A DNA stretch of 64,000 bases from contig JAXRKN010000043.1 of assembly GCA_038502055.1 (NCBI GenBank), positions 8,246,001-8,310,000 on the forward strand, in the 5' to 3' direction. Source of the DNA: Tanytarsus gracilentus. Lineage: Eukaryota; Arthropoda; Insecta; Diptera; Chironomidae. Positions 44,907 through 58,292 of this stretch are shown here, one piece after another. Under the pieces are notes generated by a model. It was not told the origin of the DNA. It searched no databases and was given only the letters and a program-made list of their open reading frames with translations. The first letter of the stretch is position 1. Every line of letters starts with the position of its first letter. A program made the position numbers and the translations under genes.

Positions 44907-46982
44907 GAAAATCACACAAAAAGAAGTGCATCGCGAAAAATCCTATAGACAATTAAATTTTCAAGCTCAATTGATTTGAAGCGACAGCGTTAACATAATT
45001 TAAAAATGTGCATCAGCAATTCCATATATTTTCATTAAATGTATATCGATTAATTTTTCGTGCTCATTTACGATTTTGCAATGACTTTACATCGTAAAAA
45101 GCTGTAGATGAAACAACATTCCGCTTATAATTATGTTAGATGAAGAACATTATTAAACTTTATTAGTTAATAGTACCGTGTATTATCGACTATTACGATC
45201 ATGTATGCATGTAGGCTGTTATTCTCTTTATTTTTACATTTATTTTGACGAAACATATGTATATGCTTAAGAAGTTATTGAAAAAATATATAAATATAAT
45301 TTTTGGTAGCTAACAGTACTTAAAAAAACTCTAAATGCCTCTCTCAATCACTTTCAACATTCATTGCTATTCTTTTCATAATTGATCTCGATTGTACATG
45401 GCAAGAGAAGATTATTGCAGCACATTTTAATTCATATTAAACTCTGATTTTCGCACGTTTTTCGGTGAGAATTTTTAAATTATGGTAATTTTCCCCTCAA
45501 CGGCACTTCTTGAGTCTTTCACAGAGCATGATCAAAAACGATGATTAACAGCTTACTTTCGAGTTTTATTAACGGGAGAGTGATTTTAAAATCATGTGGA
45601 TTTAAAATTACTTACAAAACTTTCAATTGTTTCCTCTCTACAACTAAACTCATCCCGCCATGATCAGTAGGTGAAAAAAAAGAATAAAAGAAAATTCTCA
45701 AGATTAAAACTGTAAAACAAAAAAAATGTGTGCACTTAATAAAATTATGATGACTTATTTCTTATACGCGGTGCCATGAGACCAATTTTTCGATGCGATG
45801 AGAAGATTTTACTTCCAATTTTTTTTAACATATACAAGACTAGACTGCATTTTTGCAACATTTTGTGTGCTTATAGTTGATTAAAGATTAAACTATTTCC
45901 CGTCCATTGTTTCCCACCCTTCTTTAAATTTTAAATATAACTAGTTCGATGATCCAGTTAAAAGGCAATCATTTATATCTAATATAATAATTTTTTGAAG
46001 TACAATAAGATGAGCGGTAATCAAAAGAAAGAAAACTTAAATTTATTTATGTAAAGAATGAAAAATTATCACTTTTATAGAAAATGAAAAATAAAATTAT
46101 TTGATGAAGAAAAAAGAGAAATTGAATTTTCTTTATGACTTTTTTCAGCGTTAATTTTTATTTCACTTCTTTTATTTCATACCATAAATTGTTGATTGAT
46201 TAGAGATATAAAAAGGCCAAAAAGGAATATTACAACTTTTCATCATTTTTTTATTATTTTCAGTTTAAAGATTTTTTAGGAAAAATCACATTTAAATTTT
46301 TTTTATTTTTGCATCTCACCAAAAAATTCCGTCATGACTCATGAGAGAGAAAAATTTAATAATTTCATCAAAATCTTTTTTTTATGGGGGGAGAAAGTTG
46401 AAAGGCATATGAGGGGTTAATATCCATTTAACATTCAGAGATTTTTCTTATCGCAAACATGAACAATCGATTGAAATTGCCATCAATTTTCGCATATCCA
46501 TAAAAAAATAAATTAGATTACAATAAAGTTCGTTTATAAAATTCGGCTGTGTGAGTGAGTGATGATGGGTGGTAAGAAATTAAGCAAACAAAAGTCATTT
46601 TTCTATTTGATTAAAAGGATTCTTTTCTCGTGTTTATCAATGATGATTTCTAGCTATCTACTGCTCCATATTTTTTTTATGGATTTAAAATTTTTCCTAG
46701 TTTTTTTTAATATCTCATAATTTTTTTCTCACTTTCTTTAGTGAATTTCCAAATGAAAGTCATCAAATTTTTATTCCAAGAAAATCAAGGAAGTCAAAAA
46801 ACAGCTCACAGAGAGTAGATAAGGAAGGACATTTATGCAATTTATCATTTTTATACGTGCAGTTATTATTGCTGAAGGTGTTAGTCAATTAACTCCAGGT
46901 TGATTAATTGAGTTTTTGCGTGTGTTGAGTGAAAAAGTTTGAGGAGAGGGTAAAAATCTTATTGAGAGAGAGAGAGAAAGGA
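44907..46982. other. Intergenic region between converging yurt and yata
   Basis: A+T-rich 3' UTRs of the two convergent genes. A (GA)n-type microsatellite lies at about 46964-46980. No other gene or structured repeat is seen. Confidence 0.6.
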
Positions 46983-49900
46983 TTAAAGTTTCTTTGCACC
47001 TAGTCCTAATTTCATTGGCCCACTTCTAGCCGCTCTCCTCGCCTCCAACTCACGCTGCCTCTGCAATTTTTTCTCCTCACGTTTCTTTCGTGCCTCGTCA
47101 AATTTGTTATTACCTGTTAATTCTTAATTAGTCTCAATAATTAATTAAATTTTTAACTCTTACCCATGCCAGTCTCATCAATAGGCTCAAATTCATCGTC
47201 GTTCCACGAACTGCCATAATTATCCCAATTTGAGTTAGCACTCGTCGTCATGTTATTATCTCCATTATTCTTTGTTGGACTAATGTTATTCATAATGTTA
47301 TTGTTATAAACGCCGGCCGATGTCGAGGAATGCGAATTTGAGTTGCTACGCGAAGCCACAATGTGATTCATATCGTTGTTGGCTTTCTCTTCGAGTTCCT
47401 CATTTGCCGGCTCCTCTTCTAAACTTCCCCAATCCTCGTTATCCCAGCCATCGCGTCCCTCATTTACCGCTGTTGCCGTTGCATTCGGAATGTTGGCACT
47501 CATTGACGTGGCCGTAGGTCCTGCGCCCATTGGCGATGATGGATCTTGCGATGTCTAAAAATAAATTAGTTATAAAAATGCTTTAAATTAAATAATCAAG
47601 CAAGGCTCACATCCATATCGCCCCAATTTTCTTGATCCCAATTATCAGCACCATAGTCACTAGCCGACACAGAAGTATCGTTGCTCTCATGTTCAAGGGA
47701 TGTCATAGAAGTTACGCTACTTGTCGTGGTTGAAATACTGCTACTTGACGGTTGTTCTGCAAAGATTTAAATGACCGTTAGATTTTTATGAAATTCTAAA
47801 ACTTTGCTTGCAAAGCACAAAGGGAAAAGAAGGAACAAGCAATTAAATTATAAGAAATATTTCGTTACCATATCACCATTAAAATTTTGATAAATTCAAA
47901 GAAATTAATTTTTTTTAAAAATAAAAGTGGGTGATGAGAGAGAGAGAGGATGACGTACCCAACGAAGCAGGTTTGCTCAAGTTTTTACCCGTAAGTGGCG
48001 GCCGAGGACGTGTATCACTTTGCGATCGATAGAATTTAGCTGAAACGGCCGAGACTGCCCAACCCGCCCACGTTGCCGCTGCATTTCCTATTGTTGGAGT
48101 CGCCGTATGAACGTCAGCCTCTGAAATATTAACGATGGTAATTAGAGTAAAATGGATGTGATTAATCGCCTACCCATGCTCTCTTTGAGTGTAGGATCTT
48201 CCGATACTCTCTCAAGTTTTCCTAAAAATCCACGTATCGATTTAAATGCCGGATCTCTTACACTTTTCTCGGGATCGAGGGTCAATGGACAGAGAGCGGG
48301 TAAAATGCGATTTGCAACCTCGCTGAGCAAAAAATATTGTTGTGTTGCAGCCAGCGCCAAAATTCCAGCAACCCCTTAAAGTAATAAATTTTCTTTTATT
48401 GCTGCCAAAAAAAGAGAAAAACTTTGAAGGGCACTTACGACTTGGCGGAAAAGGATCTCGCATGGCACGAATGAAAGCGGACACCAAAACCCTCTGACGC
48501 ACTTGCGGATGCAAGTGTTGAGCAATTTTTCCCAAGCAAACTGTCGTGTTAGTACGAATTCCACCCTGTTCATCTCTAAATTAAATTAAATCAAATTAAA
48601 TCTAATTAAGTTAAATTAATTAAATTAAATTCTACCTTGATTGGAGTCTGGCAAAATGCCTAAGCACCTCAACATTTAAGTTGTTGTAGTTTAATTTCGG
48701 AGCCAAATGGATAATCGACTTGACCGTCTGCTCGCGAATCGTGGCATTGGTGTCGAGAAAGCCGTGAGCAACTTGAGGAAATATCTGATCGTTAATTACG
48801 CCCGGCGTTAAATGATGAATGAACAGTTCGAGTTGTTGAAGTAATCTCGATCTTGTCACGCGGTCAGTCGATGAAAAAAGCTTAACGACACATGGCACAA
48901 TTTTCTTCTGATAGTCGCCCTCGTCGAGGAGTCTTCCGAGCTTAAACATTGGCGCTAAAATAATTGAACCTGCATCGCCGTACTCATAGGCGGTTATGAG
49001 CTGTGGTAGAATTTTGTAGCGACAAACGTTATCGGGAAAATTGTCTAGTTGCGGAGTTAGTGCGTTGAAAAATCTATTTTTTTCAGCCTTATCTTTAATT
49101 TGCATCTCCTCGAGGAAGAGAAGCGTATCTACGAGTTCGTTCTTAAAAAATCCATTTGGCTTGCGACAACGAGTAATTACGTCCGCCGGATTAGGGCGAT
49201 TCGAGGGATTCGCTCCGACTAATTCACAGTAAAGCGGCGCTAATGTCTTTGGAATCTATTGAAATGATTGTAATTAAAATAACTGACTTAAACTCTTTAA
49301 TGATATCACACTCACATGCTCTAGTTCCTTAAGATTATTTCTAAGCTTTAGAGGACCATTGAAAGACTCCCATATTAGACATCCCAGACCCCACATATCC
49401 GAAGAGCTAGAAGAAAAACATGAAGACCTTTTCACCATAAGGAGCGGATTTGACAGCTCTCTCCTCACATGCCAACTCACCATTTTGTCGAATTTTTGAG
49501 TTTCGTTGGATCGCTTCTCTCGGGCGGATCGTAGATTTCGAGTGCTGGCGGAATTTTCATCGGTATGGTTGTCTGATTATGTTGATTGTTTCCATCGACA
49601 GATTGCACAAACTCAAGTCCGCCCAATTTCCATTCGCCACTCGAGTTCACAAATACTGACCAGATTGACACATTATTGTGTCGGAGACTTCCGTCATTGT
49701 TGAGGAATGATAGAGCTCGCTGAAATTACAATATTAGTAAGTACATAGAGATGTGATTGAGGTGGCTTACAGTAATTTGAAAGACTCCCCATGCCAGGTG
49801 AAGATCTCTCTTTCCATCTGATGGAATTTTATCTGTCAAATAAATGCCGAGCGGCTCTACATATTCCGTTGCCACGTATATCACTTTATCATTTTCAAAG

Positions 49901-50247
49901 CTGTCGAGATATTGCAGAATCGAGGGATGTCTCAGTGTCTTTATTCTCTTGAGACTCGCCTTTGCTATTTCCAATGTTGCTTCCGAGTTACTTTTAATTT
50001 CGTAAGTGAAAATTGACACTTGCTCATCACTTCCTTTCCTCTTGCCTCGCTTTAAGCTCCATATGCTCTTCTCCTCAAATCCTATCCGATGTTAATTAGA
50101 GTCGCGAGATGAGCAAGAACAATAAAAATATTGGAAAAATTAATTTTGTCGCGTAATTTATTGGACTTTTTCGTCTTTACCTGCGACATTGTCCACGATT
50201 TCATATGGAAAGTCTTTGCTCGTGTCTCTCGAGAAAAATGACCACAT
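46983..50247 (-). CDS. yata: SCYL1/Yata, N-terminal kinase-like protein (pseudokinase, HEAT repeats)
   Basis: Eleven exons, right to left: 50247-50181, 50081-49771, 49719-49481, 49406-49316, 49255-48636, 48575-48439, 48374-48174, 48120-47959, 47756-47611, 47554-47164, 47113-46983; 831 residues. The pseudokinase region begins MWSFFSRDTSKDFPYEI and includes VSIFTYEIK, LKRIKTLRHPSILQYLDSFE, EYVEPLGIYL and MWGLGCLIWESFNGPL. HEAT-type repeats follow (EEMQIKDKAEKNRFF; GIRTNTTVCLGKIAQHLHPQ; RDPFPPSR|VAGILALAA; LDPEKSVRDPAFKSIRGFL), then WAGWAV, an acidic/Asn-rich linker with DNWDQENWGD repeats, and a Lys/Arg-rich end. SCYL1 acts in COPI-dependent Golgi-ER traffic. The human protein ends RKLD and binds COPI; this one ends AKKL, lacking the final acidic residue. 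Confidence 0.95.
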
Positions 50248-50698
50248 TATAACATTAATTAAAACTTTTATTTACAATGAAATTCTAATTTTTCTCTTTT
50301 CTTTCTTTAAAAAAATGAAAATAAAAATTTTAGTCGATATGGGCATGGAAATTGTCTAAACGGTTAATTTGCTTCGGCGGTAAAAAGTGTCATTAAAATT
50401 TGAATTTGAAAAACATGTTACAAAATGTGTTGAAGAGAGGATTCAAATTAATTTTGAACGTTACACTTTTTTATTTTTTGATGAAATTTTGGGAATTAAT
50501 CGATTATCTTTTTTTATGAAATTAGATAAGATAAGATTATTTATCTAGTATATTCTATAAACGGCTTTCTATAACAAAAATTAGTAAAAAATATTATTGA
50601 ATCATTTCTCTAATCATTTATTACTGTTTGCCCAGTTGTTAAAATAATTTCGATAAAAAAAATTTTAGTCGTTCTAGTTTAAAAGTTTTAGGCACAAA
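50248..50698. other. Divergent promoter region of yata and the glycosyltransferase gene
   Basis: A 450 nt A+T-rich spacer between head-to-head starts at 50247 (-) and 50699 (+). No clear TATA or initiator is recognised. Confidence 0.5.
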
Positions 50699-51866
50699 AT
50701 GAAGACACTTAGAGAAAAAAAGAAAAGAGTTTTAATTCTAATATTTTTTACTTTAGTTTTTATCTATTATATAGTGTATTTAATTTCGAATGGCGAGAAA
50801 AATTTATTGCTAACGAAAGTTCAATTAAAAAATATTTTTGACATCGAAAGTGAAGTGGAGAATTCATACCAACGAATATTTTTCCTAGAAACTCACGTCG
50901 AAAAGGAAAGAAGTTTAAAAGATCCTCGTCAAGCATGCAGTGTTGAGTCAGCAGCATTAATGAACCCCAATGCAGATATTTATTTCTTATTTACAACAAA
51001 TTATAATGCTGTGAACATGGAAAGTTCTGAATTATTCAACACACTAATTCAGTATCCCAACATTCACTTTAATTTTGTAAATCCAATTGAAATATCAAAA
51101 CGCACACTTGCCGAAGATTTTTTTATGGAGAATAAAATGAAAAATTCGAAATTTCCATTAGAGCACATGGCCGATGTTATTCGAGTTTTAGTTCTCAATA
51201 AATTTGGTGGTCAATATCTTGATCTCGATCTCTTCTCCCTTGTTCCACTCTCGATAATAAATAAAGAAAATTTTGCATGCACTCAAAGTGGTGATAACTA
51301 TGTTGCTAATGGGATAATGAACCTTAATCGAGAAGAAAATGGTGGAAGAGCGATATCGAATAAATACCTCGAGTAAGAAAATCAAAAGAATTACGATAAT
51401 TTTTAATGATTTTTTCAAAAAAGGTTTCTCAACATTCAATATGTTCCATTTCAATGGGATGTTATTGGTAAGTTGATTCTTATTTTAATATTTAATTAAT
51501 TAGTTTAATTGCTTTATATATTTTTAAGGTCCCTCAATGATTACGCAAGCCATCAAGGAATTTTGTCCAAACACAACTCTAGCTGGTGATAAAGAGACAA
51601 TTTGTGGAAATTTTACAACATTTCCCAGCTCAAAATGTTATTCAATTGGATATCCCGAATGGAAGAAAATTTTCCAAAAAGAACATAAAGATTATGTTTT
51701 AAGCACTATTGAACAATCCAAGTCATATTTTTTTCATGTGTGGAATGGCATGAGAAAATTTGATCAGAGTCTGGGTGATGAAATTGATTCTGATTCGGCA
51801 TACATGCATTTAGCAAAAATATATTGTCCGAAAGTTTATGAAATGCTTAACAAAAGTGAATCATAA
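50699..51866 (+). CDS. alpha4GT: Alpha-1,4-glycosyltransferase (A4GALT/alpha4GT family), type II Golgi enzyme
   Basis: Exons 50699-51372, 51424-51467 and 51529-51866 give 351 residues. A short basic N-terminus and one hydrophobic segment (LILIFFTLVFIYYIVYLIS) make a type II anchor. The catalytic region has FLETH, CSVESAALMNPNADIYFLF, MADVIRVLVLNKFGGQYLDL followed by DLFSL (the DxD sugar-binding region, here DLDL), then CTQSGDNYVANGIMN and FHVWNGM. The family adds alpha-1,4-Gal, GlcNAc or GalNAc. In flies, alpha4GT1 and alpha4GT2 extend arthro-series glycosphingolipids with GalNAc. I cannot tell which paralogue this is. Confidence 0.88.
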
Positions 51867-52171
51867 TAAAATTACGATCAGTGTAAAATTAATTTCAAGC
51901 ACGTGGTTAAATCTTAAATTATTTAATTTTATTTAAATTTTCCAAGCAAATTTTAACTCTCTAAAATTTAACGTTATATCAAGAATAAAGTTTATGAAAT
52001 TTACAATTCATGTGAAATAAATTTTTAATATTTTTCCATAAAATTATTTACAAATTTAATTAATTTTATAGTCTAGGATTTTTAAAGGGGATTTTTTAAT
52101 AACTTTGCATGCAAAAATTTTAAAAGGATAAAATTCACTAATTAAAAATTAACATGCACTCAACAATTTAA
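51867..52171. other. Short A+T-rich gap between convergent genes
   Basis: 3' UTRs of the glycosyltransferase (+) and the LRR gene (-). Nothing else seen. Confidence 0.6.
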
Positions 52172-55100
52172 TTAAAAATTCAAAAATGTTATCACAACAA
52201 CAAGAATGAGATTGCAAAAGCTAAAAGAATTGATTCTAAAGGCAGAACTGTAATGTCCATATCGATTATCGAATGGCTGCGAATTATAATTCAAAATTGG
52301 ATTTGATTTTGTTTGATTATTGGCGTTATAGTTTTGGAAATACCATTGCATGTCATCACGCTGATACTGATCGGTTGTGTGATCACTAAACGTTTGCTGA
52401 TAAATTTGATTCGGTTGATATTCATTGTCGATTGGCGGTTCACTCGAATGATGATAAAATGGCGAAATTAATTTTGAAATTTCATTGTTATTCGCGACCG
52501 GTGGTGAGGGTGTAAAAACTTTCGTAATTTTTCCGGGCTTCACAAGTGGCGGAAGTGATGGCGGTGCTTTTGAATTTGTTTCCTCATGTGAAATGATGCT
52601 TCCAGGAGCGATCAAATGATCGGCTGATAAATCCAAATTTGTTGTCTGATTAAAGTCATCGAATTTGTCGTCAACCACCTCCTCGATGTCCTCAAAGACA
52701 TGATGAGCAATTGTTGTTGATGACAAAGGACGTGCTGACGATGATTCTCGATAAATTTCGTCCTCAAACTCTTTTTTATTAAAATTTCTATTTTCATCTT
52801 CGTGAACTGAAATTTCTCCACTTTCAGTTTCAATTCCGATTTCGTCAAATTTAGATTTCTCAGTGATTAATTCAGGTTTTGGAATTAGTGTCGATAAAAT
52901 TGGTGAAATTGATGTTTGAAGATGACTCAAAGTTGTTTGAGTGGTTGTCGATGTTGTGGAAGTGCCATGTGGCTGAACCTTTTCAATCTGAGCGGTTATG
53001 TAATTTTCAGGAGATTTAACGACGGGTCTTTTAGTGAATGTGTCAGCTTTAGTGACAAGTGGAACTTCTTTTAATGTCTCATCCTCATAATCTCTCGGCC
53101 ATGAATTATTTTTACTATTTTCAGTATCATTTGCTGTTGGTTCTTGAATTGGAATAAATCCACCAACACTTCCAGGAATCATCGGTGAAAATCCTTTTTC
53201 AGGTCGGGGATGTGAGAAAACGTGGTCATTCTTGAGTGGTGGGAATTCTGGTTTTTGCATTGGCGGCAATTGATTTGAGAATGGTGAAGTTTGGAAGAAT
53301 GGTCGATAGAATTTTTCTTCGCCTTTATCAATTACTGGATTTTTTACTGAAGCAGCTGCTTGATCTGAATTTTTGACATCTAAAATTTCCAAGTCGTTTG
53401 GCGGTCGATTAAAATTGACGTTAAGCTCTGGATCACCAGCCTTGAAAATTTGAACTCTTCCTTTGCCGCGCGTATTTTCACCGGATGCGGATGCTCGATT
53501 AGTAGCCGTTCTACCTTGACCCCAAATATTTCCAATACTCGGCAAGGGATGACCGAAAAATGTGAACGCAGATGTTGGTTGCGGAGGTCGTGGTGGAAAT
53601 TGATTGAGTGTAAATTTATTATTATTAAAATCGAGATAAGGCGAAGATTGATTCAACTTTAATTGCGAATTATTTAATCCATTACCAAACGTCTCATTTA
53701 TTGGATAATCAACATATTGATCGTAGAAATAATCACTCTCGCCGGGTGATGGTCTCTGATTGTAGTAAGGTTGGGTGTTTGGTGGAAAATCTTCATAACC
53801 CTCGCCACTCACCGGTCCACAGTCATCGAAATCATTTTGACGGTAAAAAACATCGCCATGCTCGTTCGTCATTGAGATTTGATTAATGTCGGGTGTGTTG
53901 CAGTTTTGACGATTTAAATCGAGGTCTCGAAGTTTTGTGCCATCTCGACAAAGCTAAAAAATTAAAAATGTGATGAATTTGAAAATTTAAAAATTTAAGA
54001 AATTTTTCAAAAAAATCTCTTACCGGTCCCGAAAGTGATTTTGTTTCTTGCAGCCACGCTCTCAGCCATAAAGTGTCACACGAACAGTCAATTGGATTGC
54101 CTTCAACATCAAGGATCGCAATGTTGCTTCTTAAATTCCTAAAATTGTCCTCATGAAGTCTTCCCATGCGGTTATTTCGTAAATTTAGTACTCGAAGTCT
54201 CGGCATGGATGTAAAAGGTTCACCCTTAAAAATATTTAAAATTTTAAATTAAAGTGCATAGCTTTAAGTTAAGGTCCATCACCCTAACTCTAAAATTAAA
54301 ACCTAGGGGTGAGAACTAGATTTTAAAGAACGTAAATGTAGTCGTGTACGTCGGTGTCGTGGGTGTCGCGGTGTACGTGGGTGTACGTGAGTGTACGTCG
54401 TGTACGTGAGTGTACGTCAGTGTAGTCAGTGTACGTGGGTGTACGTCAGTGTACGTCAGTGCATTAATTTTTTTTAATAACTTAAATTTAAATTTGTATA
54501 ATAATCAAAAATATTTTATCAAAACTCTCAAAGTTATTAAAATATTTAAAGCAAGGCTTTATGGATTTAATGGACTTTTCTTGGGGTTTATAAAAAATAT
54601 TTTTATTGTTTATGTTTTACGAAGGAGTGCTTTAATTTTTAAAATTCTTTATATCCTTAAAATTTTCTTCGATGGTATTAAAAATAAATAGGTTTTTGGA
54701 GAAAGAGTAAATGAAGAGATTTATAATAAATTCAATGTTGGTTGGTGGACTTGGATAAAGGCGATTATGTTTTTGTATTCCGATTTATGTGTTTTAAAAT
54801 GTGTTTTGCTTGTCTTTATTCATAAAAGGAAAAAAACCCAAAAATATCCGTATCTTTTCCAATGGAATTATTCAAGTTGTGGTGCTATAAAATTTTAAAT
54901 TTTTTATATTTTGTAAAATAGTATAAATAAGTTGTTATTGATTATTTGGGGTGGGGGGGTGTATTTATTTTCTATTTTTTTGTGTGCAAGCGACGGTTAA
55001 TGTAAAATTTGATAGGTTCTGTGTGTTGTCATTTCATTTTTTTGACGGTGGTATTTTGGTAAAGCGTGAAAATTTTCAAATATTATGAAATGTTATTTTT

Positions 55101-58100
55101 TAAAGTTTATTATTTTTTTAGTAACATAAATTATGGTTGTAAAAAATTCTTTTTTTTGCTTTTTTTCTTTTATCTTGTTATTTTTTTATTGGCGTGGTGC
55201 GTGTGTGAGTGTACGTGTGTAGTAGTGCGTGGGTGTCGTAGTGTAGTGGGTGTACGTCAGTGTACGTCAGTTCACTTAAATTTTACTAGTTCTCATCCCT
55301 GGATAAAAACCCACCTGAATTTTGCAAATTCGATTATCATTGAGTTTCAACTCGACCAGCCAATCGAGTCCTCTCAATGGATTCGAAGTCACTCTTCTTA
55401 TTTCATTATTCGACAGATCTAAAACCTCTAAATTTCTGACATTTCTCAAATTTACATTTTCCATGTGTCGAAATTGATTTGTCGACAAATTGAGGTAAAG
55501 AATTGATGGTGAATTATAAAATGTGTCGGGTGAGACCATGCGGAGATTATTTTGCTGCAAATGAACCGCTTGCAAGTTCGGCAAATCTTCGAAAGCTCTC
55601 TCGCGAAGCTCAACGAGTCGATTGTCGGCCAAAACAATTTCCTGAAGCTCGGGAAGATTTCTCACGGCACCTCGATGAATTGAGGCAATGTCATTGCTCG
55701 ACAAATCGAGATATTGAAGTTGCGGAAGATTTTTTAAAGTTCCTTGCATGAGTTCTTGAAGTTTATTGTTTGACGCTCGAAATTCTTCCAAATTACGCCA
55801 CGATTTAAAAACTTGCGGTTCGAGGTGAGCAATGCTATTAAAACTCACATCGATTTCCTTTAAATTTGTTAAATTATCGAGACTTTCGGGCAGTTCTTTT
55901 AGTGAATTTCCAGACAAATCAAGAAACTGTAATGATCGAGTGTTTCTGAATGTGTTCGGCATAATTTCCACGATGTCATTTCTCGATAAATCTAAACGCT
56001 CTAAATTCGGTGTGTTCTCAAAAACTTTATCGTGAATTGACTGTAAGCGATTTCCTTGCAAATTAAACTCAATTAAATGATTCATTCCGACCGTGCTCGT
56101 GTCATGAATTGTTTGAATTTCATTGTCTTGAAGATTGAGATTTTCGAGTAAATTCAATCCCAAAAAACTCTGTTCGTCTATTGAGGTGATTTTATTTCTG
56201 CCCAAGTGAATTGTCCTTAATTGAGGACTTCTCGTGAACACTTGTTTGATGTGTCGAAGATCATTGTTGGAAATGTCAATCATTCTGAGATTCGGCAGGT
56301 CGAAAGTGTGCGGTGAAGTTGCGAGATTATTAATTTTGTTATTTTTAATAATGACTCGCTCAATTGCACGTGGCAGCCCCGAAATCATCTCGACTAAATT
56401 ATTATTAGACACGTCAATCTCGAAAAGATGAATTAGAGGTGCAAAAGTACTTCGATCGACGGATGTAAGCTCATTTGAGGAAATGTTGACAGTTTCGAGC
56501 ATTGGAGAATTTTTAAAGACATTCACGTCAATGTGTGACAGTGAATTTTCACCAATATCAAATCTACGAAGACTTGGAAGTCCCACGAAGAAAACTGGCT
56601 CAAGACGACGGAACTTGTTGAAGGAAATGTCGAGACCTGAATTAAAAAGTTTTTAATTTAAAATAAAATTTGTAATGTTTTTGGATTTTTTTAAAAATTT
56701 AAATTTTTTTTTAGATTTTAAAACAAACAAAAATGATGCAAAAAATTTACTGGATTCAAAAAATTGAAAATTTATTTTAAAAATTTTTCCTGGATTTTAA
56801 AAAAATCACAAGTAAAAATTATCAAAAAAATTTAAAATGAAAAATTTCCTGGATTATTTTAAAACCAGTCCGAAAAACCGAAAATTTTACCTTTCAAAGC
56901 CGGTAAATTCCAAAAAGGCATCGGAAGTAAATCAGTTAAGCTGTTATTTCTCAATCTCAACTCCCTCAAACTCGGCATCGCCATGAGTGCATCTCTCTCG
57001 ATTAATTTCAACTGATTATTGTCCAACTGCAATTGTTCCAATGTTCCGTGACCCCTCAAAGCTCCAAATGGAATTTCTGTCAATTTATTATTGCTTAAAT
57101 CGAGAAATCTCAAAGTGGGTAACGCATCCAAAATCGATCGAACTTCCGAGATTCTTGCAATGTCATTATTTTGCAGATGAATAATTTCGATTCCGCGTCC
57201 TGATGACATCAAAAATGACTCGGGATGCACCTAAATGAATATGAAATTTTACGAAATTATTTTAAGCCTAAAAGAAGAAAATGAGAGCAAGTCACTCACG
57301 TGCCGCAACCGATTATTTTCCAAGTGAACGATTTTGAGAGATGGTACACGATGAAATGCGCCATGATGTAACTCTTGTATGAGATTATCGTTGAGACGAA
57401 GCTCTTTGAGACTTGGCAAATCGACAAAACTTGCCTCACTCAGCACCTCAATAAAATTATGACTTAAATTCAGCACTTCGAGATTACGCAAATCTTTTAT
57501 AGCGCGTCCAACCATGCCCGCATTAGAGATTCTATTGCGACTGAGATCGAGCTGTTGAAGGGAGAGAAGACCCGATGAAAATGTGCGGAGATTGAGCCAT
57601 TCGATGCCATTGTTTTGGAGGGTGATTGTTTTTAATTTCGGAAGATCCATGAAGAGTCCCGACTCGAGTCTCGTTAGTCCTTTACTGTTTGTAATTGAAA
57701 TTGTTTCCAACCCCAAAAGATCTCTAAATCCCTGCGTTGAAAGCTCAATCAAAGATTCACTTTCAATGTTAATGTAGCGAAGCTTTAAAAGTCCCGAAAA
57801 TTCGGGAGATCTTTTGAGATTTTCACTTTGAATTGTGATCGCCTCTAAATTCCTTAATCCATAAAGACTGTCGACAGGCACGTGACGTAATCCACGCTCG
57901 ACCACAAAAATCTCCACGAGGCTACTTTCGACATCGTTGAGCCATCCTGCAGATAATCTCTCCAGACCATTGTGACGCAACATTAAACGCGTAATTTGAA
58001 GCTGCGCAAAAGCACGTCCGGGAAGTGAAGGAAGATAATTATTTTCTAAAATCAACTCATCGATCGGTCGATTGAGTGCTTTTGATGTTGACTTAATGCC

Positions 58101-58292
58101 ATTCAGCACTCTCGGTAGGTCAGAATGCGAACACCATATCTGAATTTCGGATCCTTTCTGTGAACACCTGCATGGTAAAATTAATTCTTGCGGGGGACAA
58201 ATTGTGTCGACATAACTCTGAGTTACTATTGCACATGTGCTTAATATGAATATAATCACTAAACATAAACTATTGTCTTTAATAATCATCAT
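52172..58292 (-). CDS. atk: Artichoke-like leucine-rich-repeat extracellular protein
   Basis: Five exons (58292-57300, 57230-56891, 56636-55315, 54224-54024, 53953-52172) make 1,545 residues, close to my recollection of fly Artichoke length. An N-terminal signal peptide (LCLVIIFILSTCAIVTQS) and a cysteine cap (CPPQELILPCRC, IQIWCSHSDLPRVL) lead into a long run of about 24-residue LRRs up to about residue 930. A C-terminal cap follows (NPIDCSCDTLWLRAWLQ, then LCRDG and NC). Next is a Pro/Ser/Thr-rich low-complexity region. The last 20 residues are hydrophobic (NLILVVVITFLNF), as in a GPI-anchor signal or short membrane anchor. Artichoke is an apical matrix protein needed in ciliated sense organs. 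The related Convoluted protein is the main alternative. The intron 54225-55314 holds a repeat element. Confidence 0.85.
54303..55302. mobile_element. About 1 kb inverted-repeat element with GTGTACGT-rich ends in an LRR-gene intron
   Basis: CTAGGGGTGAGAACT at 54303-54317 is the inverse of AGTTCTCATCCCTGG at 55288-55302. Inside each end is a run of GTGTACGT(G/C)(G/A)-type short repeats (54340-54460, and 55200-55275 in direct orientation). The core is A+T-rich without a significant open frame. It fits a non-autonomous DNA element that fills most of the 1,090 nt intron. Confidence 0.55.
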
